Source of the DNA: CALBPI01 sp963922335
GTDB lineage: Bacteria; Pseudomonadota; Gammaproteobacteria; Steroidobacterales; Woeseiaceae
Assembly (NCBI GenBank): GCA_963922335.1
Contig: CAWUIB010000001.1
Location: 372,001-436,000, forward strand
DNA: 64,000 bases
Direction: 5' to 3'
The notes beneath the pieces are model-generated. The model searched no databases, had not been told where the DNA came from, and saw only the letters and a program-made list of their open reading frames with translations. Each line of letters begins with the position of its first letter. Position 1 is the first letter of the stretch. The position numbers and the translations under genes are program-made. Below are positions 17,462 to 26,654 of this stretch, piece by piece.

Positions 17462-18651
17462 TGCGCGTCATTTTCGTGGACGATGAACCCAATATTCTCA
17501 GTGGACTGCGCCGTATGTTGCGGCCCTTGCGACATGAATGGGAAATGCTCTTTGCCGAGGGGGCGCTGGAAGCGCTCGAGATGATGGCGGAGTCGCCTGT
17601 CGATATCGTCGTCAGCGACATGCGGATGCCGGAGCACGATGGCGCTTACCTACTCTCGGAAGTCAGGCGCCTGTATCCGGGCACGGCCCGGATCATATTG
17701 TCAGGACACTCCGAGCAGGAATCCACGATTCGTTCGATCGCGAGCGCGCATCAATTCCTGGCGAAGCCTTGTGATGCTGATACGCTCCGCGAAACCGTTC
17801 TGCGCACCTCTAAGCTGCGCAATCTGATGCAGGACGGCGAGTTGCGAAAAATCACAGCGGAGATCGGGCAGCTGCCGAGCGTGCCGTCTGTCTATGCGGC
17901 CTTGAACCAGGAAATGGCCAAAGAAGACCCGGACATGCCGAAGGTCGGCGAGATCATCGCCGATGACATGGCAATGAGTGCGAAGATCCTCCAGCTTGTG
18001 AACTCGGCCTTCTTCGGGCTGCGCCGCAACGTGAGCTCGATACAACACGCAGTGACCTACCTGGGTCTGGACGTTATCCGATCTCTTGTACTGTCTCAGT
18101 CCGCTTTCCGTATGTTCGAACATGAGCGAAGCGCAGTCTCTGCCGAGCAATTGAGCCGGCGTGGGCAACGCACCGCTTCGTTGGCACGTGCGATTGCCAA
18201 GAAAATGACGGACAACGCTGTTGAGGTTGAGGAGTCATTTCAGGCTGCCATGTTGCACGAGCTCGGCAAGTTGATCCTGTCGGGCGAAATTCCGGACCGC
18301 TTTGACGCGGTGCAGCGAGCCGTTTCAGATGGCTCAGGACGCATCGAGGCGGAGCGGCAGGCGCTCGGTGTTACCCATGGTGAAATCGGTGCCTACCTGC
18401 TCGGCCTTTGGGGTTTGTCCGACGGCATTGTCGAGGCGATCGCTTTCTATGCCGAACCCCAGAAAACACCGGTCACCGGTTTTGCCCCCATCGTGGCGCT
18501 TCACGTGGCTCGCGCGTTGCACGACGAGCTACATGATGATGGAGAACTCACGCTCGACGAGGACTGGCTGCAATCGCTCGGCCTCAGTGAGCACATTGCA
18601 GATTGGCGTGAAAGCGCTCTGAAACTCTTCGAAACGAGGAATGCAGCATGA
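17458..18651 (+). CDS. Response regulator with HDOD output domain
   Basis: 397 aa. A CheY-like receiver (about 1-120) with acidic pocket D8/D9, phosphoacceptor Asp54 in VVSDMRMP, a Ser in ILSGHS and Lys in FLAKPCD is followed by an HDOD domain (about 135-340). HDOD domains resemble HD phosphohydrolases but usually lack metal ligands and act as signalling or binding modules. Here QAAMLHELGKLIL keeps part of an HD-like pattern. Probably phosphorylated by the kinase encoded just upstream, with a 4-base overlap on both sides. Output unknown. Confidence 0.93.
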   Translation: MMRVIFVDDEPNILSGLRRMLRPLRHEWEMLFAEGALEALEMMAESPVDIVVSDMRMPEHDGAYLLSEVRRLYPGTARIILSGHSEQESTIRSIASAHQFLAKPCDADTLRETVLRTSKLRNLMQDGELRKITAEIGQLPSVPSVYAALNQEMAKEDPDMPKVGEIIADDMAMSAKILQLVNSAFFGLRRNVSSIQHAVTYLGLDVIRSLVLSQSAFRMFEHERSAVSAEQLSRRGQRTASLARAIAKKMTDNAVEVEESFQAAMLHELGKLILSGEIPDRFDAVQRAVSDGSGRIEAERQALGVTHGEIGAYLLGLWGLSDGIVEAIAFYAEPQKTPVTGFAPIVALHVARALHDELHDDGELTLDEDWLQSLGLSEHIADWRESALKLFETRNAA

Positions 18652-19823
18652 ACAATCGAGTATTGTTTGTCGACGACGAATCTAACGTTCTTGACGCGAT
18701 CAAGCGCGCAATTCGCAAGGACTGTGATGTCCACATTGCAGTAGGCCCCGAAGAAGGGCTCGCCAAAATTGCGAACGAAGAGACGTTCGCACTCATTGTT
18801 TCGGATATGCGAATGCCCGGAATGGACGGGGTAGAGTTCCTCCGCGCAGCAAAACAGTTGTCACCGGATTCGGTGCGCATGATGCTTACCGGAAACTCCG
18901 ATCAGCAGACCGCGGTCTCCGCGGTAAACGATGGTGAGGTCTACCGTTATCTGACCAAACCATGTGATGTCCAGGGCCTTCGTCAGGCGGTGTCGCAGGG
19001 TCTGCAACAATACTCGTTAATCACGGCCGAGAAGACGCTTCTGGAAGAGACGCTTATCGGCAGCATTGAGGTTCTGACCGACCTGCTGTCGCTCGCGCGG
19101 CCGGACGTGTTCGGGCGAACCGGGAAAATCCAGTCGCGGGTCGATGAGCTGCTTCAAGCCATTCCGGAACTCACTGACAAGGATCATTGGACGATCCAGA
19201 CTGCGGTGCTGCTATCGCAGATCGGATGTGTGTCGCTGCGCGCCAGCACGCTCGCAAAGATCAACGGTGGTGTTCCGCTTGAAGATGAGGAGCGACGTGT
19301 CTACTACGCGACAGCAGATCGTGCGGCGGAGCAACTCGAACGTATTCCGCGCCTGGAAGCCGTTGCGGAGACGATCCGCTACCAGCATAAGCACTATTCC
19401 GGTGAGGGTTGGCCCGAGGACTCCATCCGAGCGGAGTCGATACCGATGGGCGCTCGCGCTTTACACCTGGTCGCCTCTGAAGAGGCACTGCGTGCGCGGG
19501 GATACGATCAGGACGAGCGCGTTGAGGAACTCAAACGCCGCTCCTCCGAGTTTGATCCCCGGTTGTTGTCCCGCCTGATCGAGGGTGCTTCAGCGGCAAC
19601 TCCGGCAGAGACCACCGAGGTGACCGCGCTTGAACTGGAAGTAGGTATGACCATCGCGGAGGATGTTCTGTCGACATCCGGCAGCTTGCTGGTTTGTGCA
19701 GGGCAGGGCGTGACCAACGCGGTGATCGAGCATCTCCAGGAGTTTCATCAATCCGGTGCGCTGGACCAGGTGATCCAAGTAACCGGTGCGGCCGCACCTG
19801 CGAGCGCCGTCGTCAACGGCTAG
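18648..19823 (+). CDS. Response regulator with degenerate HD-GYP output domain
   Basis: 391 aa. A receiver (1-120) with Asp53 in IVSDMRMPGMD, Thr81 and Lys104 is followed by a region laid out like the RpfG HD-GYP cyclic-di-GMP phosphodiesterase. The catalytic residues are missing: the HDxGK motif position reads SQIGC (190-194) and the HHE..GYP region reads KHYSGEGWP (248-256). It should therefore not hydrolyse cyclic-di-GMP and may be a binding or scaffolding protein. The C-terminal ~70 residues (LEVGMTIAEDVLSTSGSLLV) look like the small domain often appended to such regulators. Coupled to the HDOD regulator by a 4-base overlap. Confidence 0.88.
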   Translation: MNNRVLFVDDESNVLDAIKRAIRKDCDVHIAVGPEEGLAKIANEETFALIVSDMRMPGMDGVEFLRAAKQLSPDSVRMMLTGNSDQQTAVSAVNDGEVYRYLTKPCDVQGLRQAVSQGLQQYSLITAEKTLLEETLIGSIEVLTDLLSLARPDVFGRTGKIQSRVDELLQAIPELTDKDHWTIQTAVLLSQIGCVSLRASTLAKINGGVPLEDEERRVYYATADRAAEQLERIPRLEAVAETIRYQHKHYSGEGWPEDSIRAESIPMGARALHLVASEEALRARGYDQDERVEELKRRSSEFDPRLLSRLIEGASAATPAETTEVTALELEVGMTIAEDVLSTSGSLLVCAGQGVTNAVIEHLQEFHQSGALDQVIQVTGAAAPASAVVNG

Positions 19824-19828
19824 GTGTG

Positions 19829-21073
19829 CTACCCGGCTGGCGAGTGCGCTTTGACGGAGAAACTCATGCCGGCATTGGTTTGAAGTCTCTCGATGAGGTC
19901 ATCCCCGATGGCAGAGGCGGGCGTCATGAATCCGCCATGCCCGCCGCGACGCTGCTTCCTCTTCGAGAGAGCGACCGCGGTTTCACCGAGCATTCTGCTG
20001 GTAGCACCATAACCCGGATCGCGATCGCCCGTGACGCGTGCGGTGATCGAATCGCCGTGCTCCGTAAGGCCCACGAAGTCGATGACGAATCCACCGCGCT
20101 TTCGTGCGTTCTCATCGGGACCCTCGCCGGGGTCAGGCAGGATTTTCCGTAGCAGCGCTCGTGTTGGTGGGATTGCAGCGCCGGTGAACAAGCTGGCCAT
20201 TGCGGCGCTTATGGCTGCCGCTTTCAGCGCAGCTCCAGCACCGGTGCCGGTAGAGATAAACTCTGAGTAGCGGAAATCGTCACCATAGAGCGGGCTTAGC
20301 AGCGCGGCACTGCGACGAACGACGCGGGTGTTAATCGAAGCCATTAGGAACGGTGCGACCCACTGACCCGAGAGTTCATCGAGTCCGAACATCAGGCTTT
20401 CGTTCTTGTCATCACCACCGGTGTTGTCCGGGTTCAGAGAGTAGGGGTCGAGCAACAACCGTCGACAACGAGCGCTTTTTTGAGCCTCTGCGGCGATTTC
20501 CAGCATACTTGTCGCCGTACCCCCACTGATGCCGCCGTCCGCTTTTCGGACCAGCATATGAATACGCTGTGCAGGCGTGCCGAAAACCGCAAGTGCCTGC
20601 TGTTGCAGATAGAAGGTGCCGAGGTCGGAGGGGATGCAATCAAAACCACTTGACGGCACGATCACGGCCCCAGACTGACTGGCAGTTTGCTCGTGGGCGT
20701 CGATCATACGCCTCACCCAGGGCACCTCCCCGGCGAGATCGCAATAGTGTGTGCCAGCTCGAGCGCATGCTGCGACCAGTTCGTTTCCGTACAGGCTGTA
20801 AGGTCCGACGGTCGTTGCGACCACTCGAGTACGCTCGGCCAATGACTGCATAGCTTCGACATCTCCGGCGTCGCCCACAATAATTTCGGGGCGAGCGCCG
20901 TCGCGTTCGAGGGTTGCACCGATCTGCGTTAGCTTGTCTTCGTTGCGTCCGCCGATGGCCCAGGAGAGCTCTCCGTCGAGTCCATAGGTGTCGGCGAGAT
21001 GCTCTGCGACGAGTCGACCGGTAAACCCGGTTGCGCCCCAAACGACGATGTCGAATTCTCTTTTTGCGGGCAT
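19829..21073 (-). CDS. Saccharopine dehydrogenase-like / trans-acting enoyl reductase family protein
   Basis: 414 aa from the ATG at 21073, which places a Rossmann nucleotide-binding motif (VVWGATGFTGRLVAEHL) at residues 10-26. The earlier open frame has no homology-like features. The family includes saccharopine dehydrogenase-like NAD(P)-dependent oxidoreductases and mycobacterial trans-acting enoyl reductase. Bacterial members of this size are mostly uncharacterised and often annotated as saccharopine dehydrogenase NADP-binding domain proteins. I see no neighbouring lysine or polyketide genes, so the substrate is unknown. Convergent with the HD-GYP-like regulator, 6 bases apart. Confidence 0.85.
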   Translation of the reverse strand: MPAKREFDIVVWGATGFTGRLVAEHLADTYGLDGELSWAIGGRNEDKLTQIGATLERDGARPEIIVGDAGDVEAMQSLAERTRVVATTVGPYSLYGNELVAACARAGTHYCDLAGEVPWVRRMIDAHEQTASQSGAVIVPSSGFDCIPSDLGTFYLQQQALAVFGTPAQRIHMLVRKADGGISGGTATSMLEIAAEAQKSARCRRLLLDPYSLNPDNTGGDDKNESLMFGLDELSGQWVAPFLMASINTRVVRRSAALLSPLYGDDFRYSEFISTGTGAGAALKAAAISAAMASLFTGAAIPPTRALLRKILPDPGEGPDENARKRGGFVIDFVGLTEHGDSITARVTGDRDPGYGATSRMLGETAVALSKRKQRRGGHGGFMTPASAIGDDLIERLQTNAGMSFSVKAHSPAG

Positions 21074-21164
21074 CGGTAAGCTGTCCTCAAGTGTGAGTAG
21101 TAGGTTCGAAGTCGCTATTATAGGGACTGGATGACGAGCGCAGCACCTGCGAAGGCTGATCAGT

Positions 21165-22385
21165 ATGTCACGTGCGGTAATTATGGTTCTCGATTCTTTC
21201 GGCGTCGGCGCAACACCCGATGCGGAGCGCTTTGATGACGTGAACGCGAACACGTTTGGGAGTATTGCGCGCTATTGTCGAGATGCCTTCGAGCGTGGTG
21301 AGCGCACAAAGCCACTAACGTTGCCGAACTTGGCTCGTATGGGGCTCATGCACGCCGCCCGTTTGGCCACGGGGGAGTGGGTCGACGGAGAGCCGGAGGC
21401 TGAGCCGGATGCGGCCTGGGGTTGTGCTGCGGAGCTGTCGAGCGGCAAGGATACGCCCTCGGGTCATTGGGAGATCGCCGGCTGCCCTGTGATGTTCGAT
21501 TGGGGCTATTTCGAGAACCGCCAATCGGCATTTCCGACTGAGCTGCTGGATGCGTTGATCTCACGAGCGCAGCTCCCCGGCGTGCTTGGTAATTGCCACG
21601 CGAGCGGTACGGAAATCATCAGGGAGCTCGGCGAGGCTCATTGCGCAACCGGCAAGCCGATTGTGTACACGTCAGCTGACAGTGTCTTTCAAATCGCCGC
21701 ACACGAAAAAACGTTTGGTCTCGAGCGGCTGTATGCGCTGTGCGACATTGCGCGTGAACTTGTGGATGAATACCGAGTGGGGCGCGTGATAGCGCGGCCA
21801 TTTGTTGGCGATGACGCGGAGTCTTTCACGCGCACCGGAAACCGCCGCGATCTTACGACGCCGCCCCACGCACCGACGCTACTCGACAAGCTGGTCGAGT
21901 CCGGTGCAGAGGTGATTAGCGTCGGGAAGATTGCGGACATTTTCGCCCACCGAGGTATCAGTAAGACGGTTAAGGCAACGGGCAACGAAGCATTAGTTAC
22001 CGCAACGCTTGAGGCGATCGAGGCGGCGGGAGAGCGCTCGCTCGTATTCACGAATCTCGTCGATTTCGACATGTTGTATGGTCACCGTCGTGATCCTGCC
22101 GGTTATGCAGACGCTTTAGAGCGCTTCGATGCCATGCTGCCGAGTATTCGAGCGGCACTGGAGCCAGACGATCTCTTGGTTCTTTGCGCCGATCATGGAT
22201 GTGACCCCACGTGGCCCGGTTCAGATCACACACGCGAGTATATTCCGGTGCTCGTTGCGGGCGGTGGTATCGCACCGGGCAGCATCGGCAAACGCGAGAG
22301 TTTTGCCGATATTGGACAGTCGTTGGCCAAGCACTTTGGTCTTGCGCCGCTGGCTTACGGGCAGCAGTTTCTCAAGGCTGGGTGA
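21165..22385 (+). CDS. deoB: Phosphopentomutase
   Basis: 406 aa (E. coli 407). Interconverts ribose-1-phosphate and ribose-5-phosphate, and the deoxy forms, feeding nucleoside sugar into central metabolism. Alkaline-phosphatase-fold markers are present: DSFGVGATPDA at residues 9-19 with the first metal Asp, KDTPSGHWE (about 93-101) with the Thr that is phosphorylated, DFDMLYGHRRD (about 302-312), and the second metal cluster CADHGCDP plus SDHTREYIP. Divergent from the reductase gene. Its end overlaps the amidohydrolase gene on the other strand by 14 bases. First gene of the nucleoside-salvage region. Confidence 0.97.
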   Translation: MSRAVIMVLDSFGVGATPDAERFDDVNANTFGSIARYCRDAFERGERTKPLTLPNLARMGLMHAARLATGEWVDGEPEAEPDAAWGCAAELSSGKDTPSGHWEIAGCPVMFDWGYFENRQSAFPTELLDALISRAQLPGVLGNCHASGTEIIRELGEAHCATGKPIVYTSADSVFQIAAHEKTFGLERLYALCDIARELVDEYRVGRVIARPFVGDDAESFTRTGNRRDLTTPPHAPTLLDKLVESGAEVISVGKIADIFAHRGISKTVKATGNEALVTATLEAIEAAGERSLVFTNLVDFDMLYGHRRDPAGYADALERFDAMLPSIRAALEPDDLLVLCADHGCDPTWPGSDHTREYIPVLVAGGGIAPGSIGKRESFADIGQSLAKHFGLAPLAYGQQFLKAG

Positions 22386-23793
22386 CGGGGAGTTCGAGCG
22401 CCTCAGCGATGCGGGTGCGCCATCGCTGTACATCGCTCGCCAAGGCTGACTCGTCGATCGTCTGAATCTGGCGCTCGCGCATCAGAATCTGCCCGTCAAC
22501 AATGGTGGTTACGACGTCGGTGCTGTCGGCGACGTATACAAGGTGCGAGTAGATATCGTACAGCGGTGCGTGCCGGGTCTTGCTGAAATCGACCTGAATC
22601 AGATCGGCCCGCATGCCTGCAGTGAGCTTACCGACCCGGTCACCGAGGCCAATTGCCGCTGCACCTTCGCGTGTGCTCAGCGCCAAAACAGTCTTTGCCG
22701 GCAGATCGGTCGGGTCCATGGAGCGACCCTTTGCAAGTAATCCGGCAAGGCGAATTTCCTCCCACAAATCGAGGTCATTGTTGCTTGCGGCGCCATCGGT
22801 ACCTAGTCCGACGCTAACGCCGCCTTCGCGAAGCTCGGTCACGGGCGCAACCCCAGACGATAGCTTCAGATTGGACGTTGGGTTGTGGATGGCGCCAACG
22901 CCGTAACGCGCCAGCAGCGAAATGTCGTGTGGACTCGGGTGCACCACATGCGCCGCAATGACCGGTTGTCGGAGCATACCCACCATCTCCAGCACTTCGA
23001 CGGGCGTCTTGCCATAGGAGGCCTTGATCTGGTCAATCTCGGCGAGTGATTCGGAGACGTGAATTGCAATTGGCGCATCGACTTCGTGTGCGGCATCGGC
23101 AATCCTGCGGAGTCCCGATTCGCTGATTGTGTAGACCGAGTGGGCACCGACAGCAGGAACAATCCGCTCCGATTTTCCTTGCCAGCGCAGAACATAGTCG
23201 GTGGCTTGCTGTAAGGAAATCTCGCCATTCGCTGCATCGGGCGACTGCTGCTCGATGACCGACGGAGCAACCACCGCGCGCAATCCGCATTGCTGCACGA
23301 CTTGCGAGACGGTCTCCGGAAAGAAGTACATATCGACAAAGGCAGTGGTTCCGGACTCGATCATCTCCCAGCACGCGAGCTTCGTGCCGATTCGGACGAA
23401 CGCCTCATCCACCACTTCAATCTCTGCCGGGAAGATGTAGTTTGTCAGCCACTCCATCAGTTGCAGGTCATCAGCGACGCCGCGTAGCAACGTCATGGCG
23501 GCATGCGTATGCCCGTTGACAAGTCCCGGCATCACAGCGCGTTGCTTTCCATCGACTTTCGTCTCAGCCGAGTAGTCAGCGTCGATCTCCACTCTCGAAC
23601 CGACCGCGACGATGAGGTTGTTTTCTACGGCCACTGCGCCATCGGTGATCGGTGCGTCGTCATCGACCATGGTCAACACATAGTCGCCATACACAATCAG
23701 ATCGACGCTTTGCCGCTGATCGACAGTGGTGCAGCCGCAAAGCGACGCCACCAAGAGGACCCCGAGCGGGGCCGATCTACTCAAGAGACTCAT
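22372..23793 (-). CDS. Lipoprotein amidohydrolase of the MtaD/SsnA-type nucleoside deaminase group
   Basis: 473 aa. The ATG at 23793 opens a lipoprotein signal (lipobox LCGC, Cys21), unusual because most enzymes of this group are cytoplasmic. The metal-dependent TIM barrel is intact: GHTHAAMTLLRG (first HxH), HVSES, HVVHPS and GTDGAASNND with the catalytic Asp. This set matches 5-methylthioadenosine/S-adenosylhomocysteine deaminases and related adenine-type deaminases. Placed between deoB and deoD, it may deaminate purine nucleosides in the periplasm before uptake. It overlaps the cupin gene start side by 17 bases, suggesting co-transcription. Confidence 0.85.
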   Translation of the reverse strand: MSLLSRSAPLGVLLVASLCGCTTVDQRQSVDLIVYGDYVLTMVDDDAPITDGAVAVENNLIVAVGSRVEIDADYSAETKVDGKQRAVMPGLVNGHTHAAMTLLRGVADDLQLMEWLTNYIFPAEIEVVDEAFVRIGTKLACWEMIESGTTAFVDMYFFPETVSQVVQQCGLRAVVAPSVIEQQSPDAANGEISLQQATDYVLRWQGKSERIVPAVGAHSVYTISESGLRRIADAAHEVDAPIAIHVSESLAEIDQIKASYGKTPVEVLEMVGMLRQPVIAAHVVHPSPHDISLLARYGVGAIHNPTSNLKLSSGVAPVTELREGGVSVGLGTDGAASNNDLDLWEEIRLAGLLAKGRSMDPTDLPAKTVLALSTREGAAAIGLGDRVGKLTAGMRADLIQVDFSKTRHAPLYDIYSHLVYVADSTDVVTTIVDGQILMRERQIQTIDESALASDVQRWRTRIAEALELPVTQP

Positions 23794-24136
23794 AGCAATC
23801 CGGTGTAAAGCGTGGAACACAAAAGCAGTCGAAAACGAGATCCTCATCGCCGGTACTGAGTACCTGCTGTGAGGCACCTGCGGGAATACAAACTCGATCA
23901 CCGGGCTTTATGATGATCGGTGCCTGCTCAGCTACTCGGAGCTCGCCGATCCCTTGCCTGACGAGATACCACTCAGTGACGGACAGTCTGTGCTTCTGGG
24001 TGGTGGTACCGACAACGACTCGGCACTGCGCCAGAGAGGCTTCCGGTTGATCGGGTGTATTGATCCACTCGCGAATGAAGCAGCGCTCTTCGGTGTAGAA
24101 CTCGTCGGGTATCGTGTCAGCGTGGGAAGGGGTCAT
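23777..24136 (-). CDS. Cupin-domain protein
   Basis: 119 aa from the ATG at 24136. The single cupin motif runs through KHRLSVTEWYLVRQGIGEL (about 52-70) and KPGDRVCIPAGASQQV (about 80-95). One metal ligand (His53) and the Glu are retained in the first motif, while the second motif has Gln in place of the usual His, so metal binding is uncertain. It lies on the opposite strand from deoD and overlaps the downstream deaminase by 17 bases. Role unknown, possibly sugar or nucleotide-related. Confidence 0.78.
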   Translation of the reverse strand: MTPSHADTIPDEFYTEERCFIREWINTPDQPEASLAQCRVVVGTTTQKHRLSVTEWYLVRQGIGELRVAEQAPIIIKPGDRVCIPAGASQQVLSTGDEDLVFDCFCVPRFTPDCYESLE

Positions 24137-24197
24137 CTTCGCGGCCTTACTCGCCAGCGGTGTATGATGCGGACATAACCGAAGCGGAGCAAATAAC

Positions 24198-24908
24198 ATG
24201 GCCACAAAGCACATGAATGCCGCACCCGGGGACTTCGCATCAACGGTGTTGATGCCTGGGGATCCACTGCGTGCCAAGTACATCGCCGAGAATTTTCTGG
24301 AAGCGGCGCGGGAGGTCACCAATGTGCGGAACATGCTTGGCTTTACCGGCAGTTATCACGGTCAGCCAATTTCGATCATGTCGCATGGCATGGGCATTCC
24401 TTCGGTATCGATCTACGCCCATGAGTTGATCGCAGACTACGGCGTCAAACGTCTGGTTCGCGTTGGGAGTTGTGGCACCGTGCGCAAGGATATGCCACTT
24501 CGAGACCTGATTATTGGCCAAGGGACATGCACCGACTCTAACGTGAATCGTATTCGCTTCGGCGGATATGACTATGCCTGCATTGCGGACTTCGGTCTTT
24601 TGCGCGCAGCTGTAGATGCCGCGGTCGCGCAGGGCGTTTCGCACCACGTCGGCAACTTATTCACATCCGATCTCTTCTACACGCCAGACTCCGATATGTT
24701 CGACACGATGGAGCGCTTCGGCATACTCGGCGTAGAAATGGAGACGGCGGGGCTCTACCCGATTTGCGCAGAGTTCGGTGTTGCCGCTTTGGCGATGTGT
24801 ACCGTCAGCGACAATATTCGTACAGGTGCTGCGCTCAGCACAGATGAGCGCGCACAGACTTTCGACGACATGATCCGGGTCGCGCTGGCGACGGTGTATC
24901 CCGAATAG
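24198..24908 (+). CDS. deoD: Purine-nucleoside phosphorylase, DeoD type
   Basis: 236 aa, the size of hexameric PNP (E. coli 239). Splits purine (deoxy)nucleosides with phosphate into base and sugar-1-phosphate. Family features: VLMPGDPLRAKYIAE with the phosphate-binding Arg (about 17-31), RVGSCGTVRKDM (about 87-98) and the nucleoside-site MetGlu in GVEMETAGLY (about 178-187), followed by VSDNIRTG with the catalytic Asp. Works in sequence with deoB, the NupC-type transporter and the PRTases nearby. GGAGC lies before the ATG. Confidence 0.97.
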   Translation: MATKHMNAAPGDFASTVLMPGDPLRAKYIAENFLEAAREVTNVRNMLGFTGSYHGQPISIMSHGMGIPSVSIYAHELIADYGVKRLVRVGSCGTVRKDMPLRDLIIGQGTCTDSNVNRIRFGGYDYACIADFGLLRAAVDAAVAQGVSHHVGNLFTSDLFYTPDSDMFDTMERFGILGVEMETAGLYPICAEFGVAALAMCTVSDNIRTGAALSTDERAQTFDDMIRVALATVYPE

Positions 24909-24934
24909 GCGCAGCGTCGCTCAGACGCCCCGGA

Positions 24935-25918
24935 TTAGCTGACCAATGCTCGAAGCGCTTCCGGTTGGGGGCGAGCGCCCACCTGCTGAATGGCGAGTGA
25001 TGCGCAACTCGTACCGAGCTTCGCTGCCTGTGAGAGCGTTTGTCCTTGCGAGAGGGCGAATAAGCAACCCGCGACGTAAGCATCGCCTGCGCCGGTTGAA
25101 TCGATCACTCGTTCGATGGTGTCTGCGGCTTGCTCAGCTACATCGCCACCCTGGATGATCACGGAACCTAGTTCGGAACGGGTCATGACAAACAGTCGAC
25201 CGTTGGCAGCTGCTGCTGTTTGTGCCTCATCGAAGGTTGCGACCGCGAACAGCGCTTTCATCTCCGCTTCGTTGCCGATCACGATATCGGCACCACCATT
25301 GGCCAGCGCGCTGAACGCAGCGTGATGTCGCTCAACGCAAAACGAATCCGAGAGCGACAGCGCTACGCGGTGTTCGTTCGCCTTAGCGATCCGCACTGCC
25401 TCAGCCATCGATTCCGGGCCTTCTGGTGTATCCCAAACATACCCCTCCAGGAGCATGATCTGTGCATCTCCGCAGGATGCTTCGGTAATGTCACTCGGTG
25501 CGATTTCGACGCATGCGCCGAGATAGGTCTGCATCGTGCGTTCGCCATCTGGAGTAATCAACACATGGCAGCGCGCCGTTGGCGCTTCTCTCGTTTCCGG
25601 TTTCAGTCGCGTATCTACGCCGATCGACGTCATGTCGTGATCAAAAATCCGTCCTAGTTGGTCTTCCGCGACTCGACCGACATAACCGGCACTGCCGCCA
25701 AGGCTCGCGAAGCAGGCGACCGTGTTCGCAACGGAGCCGCCCGCACTCTCGACGGCAGGGCCCATGCGCTCGTAGAGGCCTACCGCCTGGTCTCGATCAA
25801 TCAGCGTCATTGATCCGGGTGGTGCCCCGAGCTCCCGGATAAATTCAGGTTGAACATGGCAAAGCACGTCGACGATGGCATTGCTGATGCCAACAAGGGC
25901 TACTGATGAACGATTCAT
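24935..25918 (-). CDS. Adenosine kinase-like sugar kinase (PfkB/ribokinase family)
   Basis: 327 aa. PfkB-family signature DSTGAGDAYVAGCLFALS (about residues 289-306) with the catalytic Asp and anion hole. N-terminal substrate-binding motif GGSVANTVACFASLGGSAGYVG (about 59-80). Proteins of this subfamily are annotated as adenosine kinase and the genomic setting, immediately after deoD and near PRTases, supports a purine nucleoside substrate, but inosine/guanosine or ribose cannot be excluded. Convergent with deoD. Confidence 0.85.
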   Translation of the reverse strand: MNRSSVALVGISNAIVDVLCHVQPEFIRELGAPPGSMTLIDRDQAVGLYERMGPAVESAGGSVANTVACFASLGGSAGYVGRVAEDQLGRIFDHDMTSIGVDTRLKPETREAPTARCHVLITPDGERTMQTYLGACVEIAPSDITEASCGDAQIMLLEGYVWDTPEGPESMAEAVRIAKANEHRVALSLSDSFCVERHHAAFSALANGGADIVIGNEAEMKALFAVATFDEAQTAAAANGRLFVMTRSELGSVIIQGGDVAEQAADTIERVIDSTGAGDAYVAGCLFALSQGQTLSQAAKLGTSCASLAIQQVGARPQPEALRALVS

Positions 25919-25955
25919 GCAATTGGGGTCCGTAGATTCCAGATTTGGAATTTAG

Positions 25956-26567
25956 TCAGGTGTCGAAATGTGGAAGCGGTGTTTTGACCGTTTTCAGAAT
26001 GTTGGCGAGCTCAGGCTTGTTGGTCTCGAGATCCTCGCGCGTCAAACCAGACAGCTCGTATGGCAAGACAAGCCAATCCTGAGTCTCGTGGACGTAAAAA
26101 TCGGGCGGTCGCAGTGTTTGTTCCGTCTCTCTGTAAAAAATGGTCGCGATCCGAATGTCGCTTGGCAGGTTTTTTCTTGATTTGCGCGCTAGCTTATCGA
26201 TGACTGCCTGAGCGCTGGAGCCGGTCGAAAACACGTCGTCCACAATCAAAAGCCGGTCTTGCGAGCGTACCTTCTCCAGCAGATACCGCAGTCCATGTAC
26301 GCGGATTGCAGACTTGCGGTCCGCACGCTGCTGTTGGTAGGCCGCAAAGCCCTGGTAACTCGTGCGCACCGCGATGTGGTCGGTGGCGATCCCAAAATGG
26401 GATAACCCTTCCTGGACGGCTATGCCAACTGCGCTTCCGCCGCGCCACAAGCCGACGAGAAAATTGGGCCGAAAATCGGATTCGAAGATCTTTGCCGACA
26501 GGCGGAACGAGTCGAGCAGTAGGTCGTCTGCTGCGATGTACTGCTTGTTTGGCGGGGCGATGCTCAT
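25956..26567 (-). CDS. Phosphoribosyltransferase, hypoxanthine-type
   Basis: 203 aa type I PRTase. The PRPP-binding loop LLIVDDVFSTGSSAQAV (about 108-124) is exact, with a hydrophobic first strand FLVGLWRGGSAVGIAV (about 36-51). The family makes IMP/XMP or related nucleotides from bases. The exact base cannot be told from sequence. It is a paralogue of the divergently transcribed gene starting at 26655, and both carry a WRGG motif. Located among purine salvage genes. Confidence 0.85.
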   Translation of the reverse strand: MSIAPPNKQYIAADDLLLDSFRLSAKIFESDFRPNFLVGLWRGGSAVGIAVQEGLSHFGIATDHIAVRTSYQGFAAYQQQRADRKSAIRVHGLRYLLEKVRSQDRLLIVDDVFSTGSSAQAVIDKLARKSRKNLPSDIRIATIFYRETEQTLRPPDFYVHETQDWLVLPYELSGLTREDLETNKPELANILKTVKTPLPHFDT

Positions 26568-26654
26568 TTGACCCTTGCGTGCGAAACTGGGTTAGGATGC
26601 GCGAGTATAACGACTTGGCAAGCGCTGTGCGCTGCAAGCTTGTGAGTGGGGGAT

